64,000 nt of DNA, from assembly GCA_016490735.1 (NCBI GenBank), contig JAEMWC010000107.1, positions 943,501 through 1,007,500 of the forward strand, written 5' to 3'. The DNA comes from Pachyseris speciosa (lineage: Eukaryota; Cnidaria; Anthozoa; Scleractinia; Pachyseridae). How positions within the stretch are numbered: the first letter of the stretch is position 1; every line of letters begins with the position of its first letter. Below are positions 33,301-42,345 of the stretch, in pieces. Under the pieces are notes generated by a model. It did not search any database, was not told the DNA's origin, and worked only from the letters and a program-made list of their open reading frames with translations. The translations under genes and the position numbers were made by a program.

Positions 33301-34082
33301 TTGGTCTCACTTACGAACATTATGTGGGCGTTGATTTTCTTGATTACTTCGGTCAGTTCTTCAAATTTATTTTGGATGCTGTTAATGTTCAAGTGGGCAA
33401 TTAAGAAATCCTTATTGTGATGTTTCCTAAAGAGTTCTAGCTGATCGTTTTCAGAAATAATTTCTGTGACATCTCTGTGAAGAAACTGCTCGAAGGCCGT
33501 GTTTTGAGTTGTTTCCGCTTGATACTCCTCGGCTGGAATTAGTGTATCACCTTCAGAAACTTCTTCAAAGAAGGAGTCCGTTAGTGGCGGTAGAGCACAA
33601 GCTGGACAGGTCCAATCAATATCAGGCTGGTCTAAGTAGCACTGGAAAATAGTCCGAGACATATTGAGGCATTTAGCGTGTGACCAGTTTCCACATGTGG
33701 CACACAAGATGGCGTTTTGGTTGTTTCTAACTGCTTTGTGGCATTCACTGCATGGGTATTTCAACATAGACTTCTTCCCTTTCGGGCCAGGATTTATGGC
33801 CACGTCCCCGCACAGAAGCACATCCCTTTCCAGATTGAAGCTGCTTATTCCTTTGACCGTGTGTGGGACCCTCCGTGAAGTAAATCGTTTAGCACGAGGT
33901 TTAAATCTTCTGTGGTTTGTCAAATATGAGACGAATTCAGGTGCAATAAACGTCTTTGAGACGCTTGTAGCCGGGGAAGACCCTAAAACGTCGCCACTTA
34001 TACTCTCTTGGATTAAAACTGCTGTTCCAAGCAGGAGTACTAGAAATTGTAGCGAGCTCGTCCAGGTCGGTCCAGCCGCCAT
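30396..34082 (-). CDS. LINE polyprotein: signal peptide/2A-like, PHD finger, endonuclease, reverse transcriptase
   Basis: The ATG at 34082 gives about 1,228 residues. In order: a signal-peptide-like hydrophobic stretch (about residues 10-25, LQFLVLLLGTAVLI); a 2A-like motif GDVAINPGP at 92-100; a PHD-type zinc finger (CSECHKAV, then CATCGNWSHAKC, then WTCPAC, about 110-165); an apurinic-type endonuclease (HLNINSIQNK, SETKID, GDLNLNRL, LSDHDLVYG, about 228-442); a foreign 43-codon insert encoded by a MITE; and reverse transcriptase (ENYRPITLLPCVSKVLEKL, STDMSKAFDSLHPPLL, GCPQGSALGPLLWNVF, YADD catalytic pair). It ends with the LWTKLPKSIR-type C-terminal block. The PHD-endonuclease-RT order is usual for CR1/L2 elements of marine invertebrates. 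The start choice is supported by the signal-peptide-like sequence that begins there; the upstream open codons lack an ATG. Confidence 0.92.
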   Translation of the reverse strand: MAAGPTWTSSLQFLVLLLGTAVLIQESISGDVLGSSPATSVSKTFIAPEFVSYLTNHRRFKPRAKRFTSRRVPHTVKGISSFNLERDVLLCGDVAINPGPKGKKSMLKYPCSECHKAVRNNQNAILCATCGNWSHAKCLNMSRTIFQCYLDQPDIDWTCPACALPPLTDSFFEEVSEGDTLIPAEEYQAETTQNTAFEQFLHRDVTEIISENDQLELFRKHHNKDFLIAHLNINSIQNKFEELTEVIKKINAHIMFVSETKIDASYPNAQFKVPNYSLYRNDRKKGGGGIMALISQSLVRTQLKPDKSFKTLEIIAFEIKTDMDNMVIVGIYRPPRALCGEYQTLLESELSYVCNWASLNGNFVVVTGDLNLNRLRPDKPEGKLLLDLEVEQGFECLITKPTRIEKRGIIITESLIDVLLTNRPDSFQLSGNYHPCLSDHDLVYGTLGARGYFFRLKEGIRISLAFYFGFSGIFIFFNGPLEPGYVYGVLKQKINHNKPKVITFRSYKNFDPEHYKQLLSSAPWHVGQLFDDVEDQVYVWNALMNNILDEVAPVKKMRVRDKDVPYMTSHWKSAIRAKRKANDKFLKDKTPENWELRRKARNEATKQRRIAIKQYWYNKSNDLKINPKAFFKTFKPFLGSKSCTERNDIHLKINGSMITNQHQVAEELVEHFATLADGIGGTAIERKSIEDFRDHPCVQRIQHENRNSTQTIEIELVTQGQVLAVLDSLNINKATGTDGIPSKALKTGANELSAPLITLFNSCINKNAWPSEWKYGLWAPVYKKDDRNAKENYRPITLLPCVSKVLEKLVGAQINSGFGNRIYQHSSAYRKAHSCETTLINLVEDWRLARDRKQVVSILSTDMSKAFDSLHPPLLLNKLEAYGFQESAIQLLNSYLKERKYQVKIGRHVSSSRFVSRGCPQGSALGPLLWNVFQNDLPYCLTANLSMYADDHQIYHAGADQAAVTSQLKDSANLATTWYDSNLLAGNLKKYQVLNLGFTQNDSNICVNDAVIESKENIILLGVVLDSKLNFSEHVISICKKASQRIGVLMRLRNLIPMKSKLILFKSAILPFLTYCHLVWHFCKASDTRKLERLQERGLRAVFKDNNSSYQQLLEKADLPTLLNSRLQDLCILMYKVKHKLCPAYISNIFKEPNNNYNLRQADFSIPRYETVTYGKHSIRYLGPRLWTKLPKSIRDVTTLTSFKSKISQLNISELLDDGCAGCSLCSF
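32629..32748. mobile_element. 120-bp MITE inserted in frame within the LINE coding sequence
   Basis: Ends TACCCTGGCTCCAGAGG (32629-32645) and CCTCTGGCACCCAGGGTA (32731-32748) are inverted repeats with one or two differences. They are flanked by a perfect 9-bp duplication CCGTAAACA (32620-32628 and 32749-32757). Insert plus duplication is 129 bp, 43 codons with no stop, so the LINE frame stays open. A 9-bp duplication fits Mutator-like elements. It lands just after the endonuclease SDH motif. Confidence 0.92.
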
Positions 34083-34130
34083 GACAGCTAAAGTTAAAGA
34101 ACGGAAATTTTCATAGTGCGTGACCAAGAT

Positions 34131-35690
34131 AGGTCAGCTGTATGGCTGAAAAATAGTTTTCCCTTATGATTTTCCCTTATGATTTTCAAGAATTCGGATA
34201 TGTATATGTATAGTAGCTCAGAAACAAAAAGAAAACCCTTTATCGCATAACTTAATGTACACTGTATTGGTTGATTTGGGGTACCTTACTTGTACATGTA
34301 CTTACTTCAGTGTATATGGCGTCTGCATACAATTACAAGCTCTTTAAAGTTGCGTGAAAATTAAAAGTTTAGGCAGATAACTCAGAAATGGTGTGCCACA
34401 CAGATCTAAGGCTTGTGGAATTGCTCATTTGCTAGATTTTTGTCGCATTTCATTTTCTTGGCTTCTTTCATGGAACGGTTTCGGAATTTATTCTTGTACG
34501 CCGGGTTTTTTGCGTGACGGTGAAAACGATCTATAAAGACTACTGTACTGCAAGAAAAAAGGCGTCAGACAAGTGAGCAGGGGAAGTCTGCCGAGTTCAG
34601 GTTATCAGTGTTCTATTGTGATTTGCAAATTTTTTTTTTTTTTTTTTTTTTTTCAATCTAGAATATATTTTTTCCTAACAAGCTCATGTAGACGAAGTGC
34701 CTGTGTCCCGGGTCCTGGGTTCGTTCTCCGTTCAGCTGTCCGTTTGTTATGTTATACAACACAATCTCGAATCACGCAACAGCACCTACACAGGACTCGT
34801 GACACGTCGATATTTGCGGAAATGAGAACGAAAAAGGACCAAAGGTACAAACAAACATATCGTGCACCTGATTATATACTACACAGGATAGATACTTGGT
34901 GTAGATTTTGAACTATTGGTTTTGAGTGATAAGAACTTGGCCCCGTGCACGTTTACATTTATTTGGCGAGGCAAGTTTAATACCTAAAAGCTGGGATATG
35001 AGTTCTTTTTGGCTGAAAATTGCTGTAAATTTTGTATTCAATATCTATGGAGCATGTATGTATAACTGTAAGACTTGAAATTGCATAAATTATACTTATT
35101 TTGGCTGAAATATTTGTTTAAGTATTGATTTGTGTCGCGCCGAACCTCAAAACTGTCAAGTCAGAAGGGTCAAATTTCGCGTTCCCAAAAATTCATTTCA
35201 TATGTTGCCCAAAGTTTCAAAAACATATTTTGAAAGCTTTGAGATTGCTTTTTAATGTAGAATGATTTTTGTGGTTTGAAATTAGGTACCGGGTGTGATT
35301 TTTGGCCTTCGAATTTCGACAAAATTTTCCTCCCGCGAAATCCTCAAAATTTTGTAAATATTTAAAAATCTGTAAAATATTCTAGTCGCAATCAATTCAA
35401 GAACACGACCACTCAAAATGCGTTTTCAAACCTCTTGAATGTAATACGAAGCTTTGTGGCTTGAATGATATTTCAATTAGATTCAAATTGAGTTCTTTCC
35501 GTAGCCCGGTCTAGGACCTCGAAAAAGCGATCTGGCAGAGGTTATAAAGCGCCCGAACTTGACACCATCCATATGAGCAAAATATTCATCCGATGAAAGT
35601 AAAATTTATATTTTCATTAATAGAATACCTAGGGTAGTCCACAGAATTTTTTTCGGATTTTCCGAAATTTTTATAATTCCTACCTCTGGT
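34131..35690. other. Intergenic, no gene seen; poly-T tract at 34629-34651
   Basis: A pure run of about 22 T at 34629-34651 may be the tail of a minus-strand retrotransposed sequence. At 34675-34735, CCCGGGTCCTGGGTTCGTTC resembles a decayed tRNA B-box region. TCACGCAAC recurs at about 34764. No coding exon recognised. Confidence 0.4.
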
Positions 35691-35699
35691 CGATATTTA

Positions 35700-36940
35700 C
35701 AGACATCCGCTTTAAGACTCGAAGAAACGAAGACCATGGCCGCATCCAACCTTGCTTCATATTCAAGTCAAGGAAAACTTGGTGAGACTTAATGACAAAC
35801 CCATATTTATAAGTGCACAGGAAAATCAAACAGTTTTAATTAAAATGGATAAATCGAGAATGGCGCCATTCTAGCAGTTTTTTGGCTCCAAAACATCACC
35901 ATTGCTTTCGTAAGGGGCGCCCTACTAAAGTTGACGGGCATCGCGGGTGCAGGTATGCGTTTCTCAAAACTTCGGAAAATATTTCGCATCCGATAACTAT
36001 TTCACGGGCACAATGTTCAACACAATGTTAAACAAATTTTGGATGGGGAAAAGTTGAAAACCGTAAGATTAATAAATACATAGGGCTACTTTCCTCGAAA
36101 ACCTACTACCATTCGATAGGAACGAACTTGAAAAATGCTTTGCGGGACCGAAAACTGTTCATTCGTACGTTTTTGGGTAGTCTAAAGCCATCTTAGTGCG
36201 TAAAACAAACTGTTTGTTAGTCTATTTGGAGAAACCGATGTATTTTCCAATGATGCTCTCCGGGCTTCTGTCAGTTCAGAAAAAAGGTTTCTTACTCGCG
36301 TCGGAAAAGTTTTTTTTTTTGTTTTTTTTTGTTTTGTTTTTGTTTTTTGTTTTTTGTTTTTTGTAAAAGGAAAGGATTGCTTCCACACTTTGCTTGTACA
36401 CATTTTCAGTTGTCTATATTCTGCTCGCAAGCTGTTACGACTGTTGTAATTCTGCTCGAAAATCCATCGCTAGTTTTGAGTTCTTTGCGTAGTAAGTAAA
36501 ACTAAAGTAAACCTTTATTTAACGTGGTCAAGTACACTTTAATAGCTCTATATGTTGAATATATTGCTAATTTTGCTAATTTTCTTTCCAAATTGTTACT
36601 CTTGAGTTTCCCATTTTGATACCTAACAGTCTTGAGCTTGATTAAGTATCTCATTAAGTATATTAGATAAACGCGACTCGGAGCCAACATTAGATCAGAA
36701 TTTCGGAACTTAACGCCGCGAATGTGATAACGTAAAGCAGCAGCCGAAGCCTTTTTAATATTTGTACACGTGTCATTTCGTAGACAACATTTCATTTTTA
36801 CCCGGTAGTTGTAGCTCATGTGAATGATATCTCAGAGGATTGCCATCAATCTTAGCCTATAAAGAATGATATATATATCATATTCTTTCTGTCTTTCACA
36901 TTTATCTATCACTTTGTTTAGCTTCAGTTTGAATTGGTGT
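35700..36940 (+). repeat. Dispersed repeat, second copy, split by an insertion
   Basis: Matches 25668-26145 block by block up to ATCGCTAGTTT at about 36475 and again from about 36870 (ATATATCATATTCTTTCTG). The 36480-36860 interval is absent from the other copy. It begins with AAGTAAACCTTTATTTAACG, which in minus sense looks like a LINE or SINE tail (AAATAAAGG), so it is most likely a minus-strand retroelement insertion. A T-rich G-spaced tract (36309-36363) is also specific to this copy. Confidence 0.65.
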
Positions 36941-38030
36941 TCGATGCCTTCATGAGCTCGGCGGTATAGACTACTTTTTATTACCTGAGAAAATTCAATA
37001 AAATTCAACACTAAACCATTGCCTCCGACACAAATTAAACCCTCTCACTTGAATCTTTTAACTGGACGATCGTGCTTCATCAAGCTACGATATGACTCCT
37101 GGGTTAAAACCATTAACGATTATTTCATGGTTTCTAACTTGTCTGCAACAAGAAGTGAGAGGGTCTACATTTTTTAATCATGTATGTTGTTTTTCTTTTT
37201 ACGTCGTTACTATTACCTTATTGTGCACATAACGTGTGCTAGGCGAAAAAGAAGTAAATTTACTACATTATTCCTTTGGCTAGTTATTTCAGTGCCTTTT
37301 AAAAGCTGTTTGACCGGACAAGATGACCGTGGTTCAGACCTCAGACATTCTTCCTTAGAACTGTGCCCACGGCATAAATTATGTCATGAAATTCTGCCCC
37401 AAAATTTCCTTTTCATTCAACTACATATTTTTTCATCATACCGTATTTCAATTATAAATGCCTAAATGGTTAATAACACACTTTTGTGTAGAAATTGCAA
37501 GACCGTGATTGTCCTAGTAATGCCAATTCAGTTTTACCGTTGTCGTCATAATTAATGCTTTTAATTTCACAGATTAAGATCCTTACTGTGAGCCGTTTCT
37601 CGGAAAAAAACGGAGTTGATGAATAATAGTGGGGTTTCCTTTCAAAATGAGTGGTCATCCAGTGACCTTGCATATGAATGGGAATGAAGATGGCGGTGAC
37701 CCTGTGTTGATACGGACCTCACTACTTTTCTAATGTAAATCATGTTGTTCTCAAGCTAACAAGTCTACATTTACATGAGAAAGACAGAGGGGTTTGTATC
37801 ATTCAAGGTCACCTCCAGCCTTCGTTCCACTCAAAGGACAACTGTAAAATGGGTTATTGCTTTTGTTTTTGGGTCATAGAGCAGTTTCTAGCCAATCACA
37901 ACAGCCGTAAATAACCAATGAACCATTACAATCAAAACGTGCGAGAGTGCCACTTTTGATTTTTGGTTGACAAATTCATTTTTGCGTAGGATTGTCCAGT
38001 GCTACGTGCTAAGAGCCAACAGTTTGGACT
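36941..38030. other. Intergenic, no supported exon
   Basis: This lies upstream of the RING-NYN gene's visible exon and could hold its missing 5' exon or exons, but no convincing donor-bearing exon is visible. At 37876-37945, ATAGAGCAGTTTCTAGCCAA and following bases relate to the repeat at 27029-27100. Confidence 0.35.
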
Positions 38031-38065
38031 ATCAGTTGTTATGGCAGAGGCGCAGAGAGATTTGC

Positions 38066-38066
<1 letters not shown>

Positions 38067-38099
<33 letters not shown>

Positions 38100-38101
38100 T
38101 A
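38067..38101. repeat. AAT triplet microsatellite
   Basis: About eleven AAT units; the Asn-rich open frame across it is a by-product. Confidence 0.95.
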
Positions 38102-38280
38102 ATTAATTATCCTCTCCTCGTCTGGGGCTTTTCAGGGATAATGACTGACAGACAGAAATATTTCAAACAGAACATAACAGGTTACGAAACCCAACTGGCA
38201 GGAGGCAGACCAGTTAAATTGGCTATTTATAAGCGTGGCTGAGGAGTTGAACTCGGGACTACCGTGAAACAACTCTACCT

Positions 38281-38350
38281 AGTGGTCAGATTGGGACTTG
38301 AACCCGGGACCTCCAGATTACAAGTCCAGCGCTCTAACCACTCGACCACT
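38281..38350 (-). tRNA. tRNA-like sequence (probable SINE head or pseudo-tRNA)
   Basis: On the minus strand the 5' AGTGGTC and 3' GACCACT form a perfect 7-bp acceptor stem. A-box GTCGAGTGGTTAGAGC, an anticodon-arm-like CTGGACTTGTAATCTGG (TGT in the loop, Thr-like) and B-box CGGGTTCAAGTCCCA are in order. Extra bases between the T arm and acceptor make a normal cloverleaf unlikely, so I favour a pseudogene. It lies 50 bp upstream of the RING-NYN exon. Confidence 0.45.
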
Positions 38351-38403
38351 CTTAAACATTAACTCTACTTGTAGCACTCAATAAAGATATCATTGTTCCC
38401 CAG

Positions 38404-39992
38404 GTTTCTTTGCAACAAGTATTTGCCAAAATGAAGACTGTAGTAAAGAACTGACAAGTTACCACAAGTACTGGAGGTGTAGAAATCAGCACATGACCTG
38501 TCGTGACTGTTACATGGATCTGATGGAGTCACTCGATGAAGACGTGAGACCAAAGTGCCCATGTTGTGACAGAACTGTTACGTTAGTCAGACCAATTTTA
38601 TCTGATGAGCACGTTTTCATTTATGTTGATGATTCAAATATGTGGATTGAGGCAAAGAAGCTTGCTGCCAAGCAATTGAACCTGAAGTGCGTTGAGGATC
38701 CAAGGTTGCGCTTGGACATAGGAAGAGTGGCGGACGCTGTTGCAAATGGAAGAGATGTGGCCTGGGGTGTGTTGTATGGATCTGAACCTCCACCAATAGA
38801 CAGCGTTTGGGAGAAGATAAGGGAGTGTGGTTGGAAAGTCGTCACCACTAAGCGGAGCCGATTCACCAACAAAGAAAAACAGGTTGACCACCAAATGGTT
38901 GCCGACATTACCGCCCTTGTTTCGGACAGCGGGATCGCCAGGGGAAAAATAGTCATTGTTAGTGGAGATGCTGACGTTATTCCTGCCATAAAAGAAGGCT
39001 TGACTAAAAAGTGGTCTTCTGAGATATGGATGTGGGAGAGTGGTATCTCAAAAAAACTGAAAAGTCTTGCAGAAGAGAATCCAGATTTACTCGCCATTTG
39101 TCCCTTGGATTCACACCTAGAGAACATTTCTTTCACAAACTTTAAATTTGATGCCAAACAAATTACGTCACGTCTAAACTCGCGATCTGCTGTCATCAAG
39201 AGTTTTGATTTTACTCCAGACGAAGATTGGCAGAAGGCCCTCAGTGAGAAATTAGGCTGGCCTTTTCAATTCTGCTCGATAGGGCCAGAAGAGTTGGAAA
39301 GTCCATTAGATTATGAAGACATTCTTCTTATTTTTGCTAGTGGAGTAAAGGCTACAGATCACAAAGACTTTGCATATCATTTTGAGAAGATCTTTGAGCG
39401 TCTCGAACAGGAGTACCCAGGTAAAGTTGTAAATTATCCGGCGTATCGCAAGGAGTATCAAACCAAGAAGGAGGAGATTTTCCTCACCAACAGGTTTGGA
39501 GCATTAGAAGATTTAGAAGACATCGATGAAGAGTTAAGCTTGAGTAGCTCATCTCTTGAGGGTACTTCACATGAAGATGAAGCGGAAGCAGTTGATCAAC
39601 AAGAACCAGGTGAATGGGCCACAGGCCGACATGAATCCCATACAGTGGAGGACGATCTTGATGAAGAGTTTCAGGTCGTCAAAAGCCAGTCTCGAAGAAG
39701 AATCCAACAGTACTCGGAACAGTGCAAATACCGCTCTAACTGTGGGAACAGATTGAAGTGCACGCATCACCATACTGATGACGAAAAGAAGTTTTTCAGA
39801 AACCCACGGAAGGACAGAGAATGTAATTTCAAGAATCGTTGCAAGTACGGATCAGGATGCGCCTTCGCTCATTCCGATAAAAACAGCTTTTGTCGTAAAT
39901 GTCATGAGTGGGGACACTTGCAGGACACAGTAAAATGCCCGTTATTTGCCCCCAGTTCGGACTCAGATGGTTCAGTAGCTAGTTACAGCTGA
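38404..39992 (+). CDS. RING-like / NYN-domain / CCCH zinc-finger protein, 3' exon (5' part not found)
   Basis: The exon starts after TTCCCCAG (38403); the frame is open upstream of the first ATG (38493), so the true start lies in an unseen exon. Residues below count from ATG 38493. Reading across the ATG gives a RING-type spacing: C-x4-C ... C-x3-H-x2-C-x2-C ... KCPCC. The NYN (PIN-like ribonuclease) domain follows at about 40-200: YVDDSNMWIEAKK (acidic DDSN 46-49), VDHQMVADI (D132, D138), VSGDADVIPAI (158-161), the acidic residues that bind metal in this fold. An acidic Glu/Ser-rich linker (about 335-395) leads to two C-x5-C-x5-C-x3-H fingers (411-427, 444-460) and a knuckle C-x2-C-x4-H-x6-C (467-482). 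The expected role is RNA binding and cleavage, perhaps with E3 ligase activity; no named orthologue recognised. It ends DSDGSVASYS. Confidence 0.85.
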
Positions 39993-40165
39993 TTTCACTG
40001 TAGCGTACATACCTGGTGTCGCAGTGATATTTGTGCATGTATCCCCGTGATGTGTGTATCCGCCCATAAAAATCACCTGTGATAAGTATATCCCCACCAC
40101 AGCCCTCCCACTCTCCCCATTTAGAACACCCCTCCCCTCTTCTTGTTCAAGTTTACTTAAATCAA

Positions 40166-40260
40166 CACATTCGGACGGTTCAGTAGCTAGTTACTCCCCT
40201 CCCCGTCAACCAGATACGCGTTTTATTGAAGTGCTATCCCAGAGTAAAGCGAACCTAAGG
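40166..40260 (+). pseudogene. Duplicated C-terminal tail of the NYN gene in its 3' flank
   Basis: CGGACGGTTCAGTAGCTAGT at 40172-40191 repeats the gene's own last codons (GATGGTTCAGTAGCTAGTTA, 39967-39986), giving SDGSVASYS again and continuing SPPRQPDTRFIEVL. It is about 200 bp past the stop. It could be a remnant of a tandem duplication or an alternative last exon; no acceptor is obvious. Confidence 0.45.
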
Positions 40261-40749
40261 AAGCAATATCTTCCAATCGGCTTTCTACTCATCGAAACTT
40301 CTAGAAAAACCCGTTTACATGGCGATTTTTGTTGCGCAACCCAGTGCAATTTTTGTTCCACTTAAAGCGGCACTGTCGTGTAATTTGGGTCTGAACCCAA
40401 ACATATGTTTGCAAACTGGAGCGCTTAAAAAAATGCAGCTTTCTACGAAGTACTTAATACTATATGTGCATTGAAACTATTTTGCGTTTGTCTATGGCCA
40501 CGCCTGCCACGATGAGGAGGAAATGGATTGCAGCTCGAAAAAGTTAGGTTAATTTTTTTTAAGTTTCGTCATTGTGTCCCGGAAAAAATTGCCATAAAAT
40601 AATACTACTTCCTTTTCCGTCCAAGAAATAATTAGAAATCTACTTCTTCGTGTCAGACGGGCCGATCGCGTAATAGAAAAAGTACTTCCTCGTGATTTGA
40701 ACAACTTATGACAAGAATTGCCGTGATAGTGTGCCTTGACGCTAAATTG

Positions 40750-41075
40750 TAGGCAATAATTACTTGGTTTCAAATTTTGTTTTAAAATGTGGATATAACA
40801 TTTAAGTGTGCAAAAAACTGGATATCATTATCGTCTATTTTTGCCTTAAAATTTCCCGAGCGCGGCCACTTTGGATTTGATGACGTGTAATGGTTGCCCT
40901 ATTGTTTAACACAAAGGATTTTCTGCTTCATTTGCTTCCTGAAAATAGCTGCAACCATGGTCATCAAATCCAAAATGCCCGCGCCCGGGAAATCTGAAAG
41001 CGAAAATAGGTGATAATGATATCAATCTTTTTTGTACACTTAAATCTTATATACACGTTTCAAAACAAAATTTGG
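40750..41075. repeat. Long inverted repeat (foldback)
   Basis: The left arm (TTGGTTTCAAATTTTGTTTT, GTGTGCAAAAAACTGGATAT, TTTGGATTTGATGA) is mirrored by the right arm (TCATCAAATCCAAA, GATATCAATCTTTTTTGTAC, CGTTTCAAAACAAAATTTGG). The centre is near 40915. The right half is related to 14262-14455 in FMO intron 2. Confidence 0.75.
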
Positions 41076-41129
41076 AAGCTAGTAATTATTTCCAACAGTT
41101 TAGCGTCAATTTGTTGTACGAGTGGAGGT

Positions 41130-41392
41130 TCCCTTTAAGTTGCAACTTTAAATCGTACATGTAAACTAGGTGCGATTTCAGCGCAATTTTGGTGCAATTT
41201 GTCGCCGCGATTTCGCAGGGGTTTCGAACTTGCTCGAAACTTGATGCAATTTTAACACGATTTTTTTGATGAAACTGTGTTTCGTGAGTTGTATTTCAAA
41301 TCGCCGTGTATCGCGGCGACGAATGACAATGAAATCGCACCTAACGGTTTACACGTGTGATTTTGCAGTTGCAACTTAAGCTCGACAAAAAT
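41130..41392. repeat. Inverted-repeat element (GATTT/AAATC-rich foldback)
   Basis: TTTAAGTTGCAACT at 41136 pairs with AGTTGCAACTTAA at 41369; inside, GGTGCGATTT and GTCGCCGCGA pair with AAATCGCACC and TCGCGGCGAC. A typical hairpin-forming non-autonomous transposon of about 250 bp. Confidence 0.75.
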
Positions 41393-41964
41393 TAGCTGTC
41401 TAATCCTATGCAGACCTTCTGCGTACAAAGTTGTGCAGACGCTTGGAGGGCACTTTCGGGTGCCCACAAAAAAATTATCTTAAGCCATACAAAAAAATCA
41501 TATTAGTCTTATTCCACAATTTAGAGCACCAAAAATGTGTGGATGAATTTGTAATGATATTTGTATACTCCAAGGTTCGACAATTAAGTCACCAGAATTC
41601 AGTCACACACTGAATTGTGGGGGAAAACACAGAGGTTATATTTACCGAACAATTGTAGTTTTGTGTGCATAGATGTCATTCTTGAAATAGCTTGATCAAT
41701 TTACTTTTCAGGCACAATTAAATCGGCATTCAGATTTTGGTACCGAGCATTTAAGAGTATTTGATTCTCTGGAGACAAAAACACGATTATCCCCAGGAAT
41801 CTCCACAATAGTAGTATCTAGCATTTTCCCCAGAATGTGTTGTTTGCAAACTTTTTACCAAAACAGTAGTGCGGTGGTGTTTAATAAACTTAATCGTATC
41901 TATAACAAAATTCTCGATAGTGATTGATTCTCCGCGTGCCTATTTGTCACGTAATCGGCGCGCG

Positions 41965-42042
41965 ATCACGTGGGTGTCCAATTACAGGTATCCAATTTGA
42001 AGTTTTTGTAATTGGATACCTGTAATTGGATACCCACGTGAT
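41965..42042. repeat. Perfect hairpin of about 33-bp arms
   Basis: ATCACGTGGGTGTCCAATTA with ACAGGTATCCAATT following is mirrored almost base for base by AATTGGATACCTGTAATTGG to CCCACGTGAT, with a short loop of about 10 bases. Confidence 0.85.
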
Positions 42043-42185
42043 TTTCACGTCAATTACGCGCGCTTTAATGGCTTCCTTTGCAAACGTTTCCTGCAGTTTT
42101 CAAAACATATGGAAAGCGCTACAGACGTTTTCACTCAAAAGACCTTCCCAAAAGAAATTTTTAATTCCGAAATTTGTTATAGATA

Positions 42186-42189
<4 letters not shown>

Positions 42190-42234
<45 letters not shown>

Positions 42235-42345
42235 CGCTCGTATTCAAATCGGCCTCGCGCTTCGCGCTCGTCCGATTTTGAAATTACTCGCGCGATTACT
42301 CCCTGAAATGTACTCCACTCGGTCCAATTACTATTACTTATAGCT
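42190..42345. repeat. Inverted-repeat element around 42.27 kb
   Basis: AGTAATTGGAC, ATTCAGGGAGTAATCGCGC and TTCAAATCGG on the left pair with CCGATTTTGAA, GCGCGATTACTCCCTGAA and GTCCAATTACT on the right; the centre is CCTCGCGCTTCGCGC. Confidence 0.8.

Larger units (their letters stand above)
30203..34130 (-). mobile_element. Near-complete non-LTR retrotransposon (CR1/L2-like LINE)
   Basis: One long uninterrupted frame (see the CDS at 34082-30396), then a 3' UTR of about 150-190 bases containing CTTAATAAAGTTTC in minus sense and ending in TATTC/TAGAA pentamer repeats (30203-30232). The 5' boundary is not clear because no target duplication could be found by eye. Unlike the LINE at 10-13.5 kb, the frame has no stop or shift, so this copy is young or conserved. 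Confidence 0.9.

Noticed and set aside
30862..34116. Plus-strand frames up to 150 codons
   Set aside because: They are antisense shadows of the LINE polyprotein.
38621..39199. 192-codon minus-strand frame
   Set aside because: Antisense of the NYN domain coding sequence, with no motif of its own.
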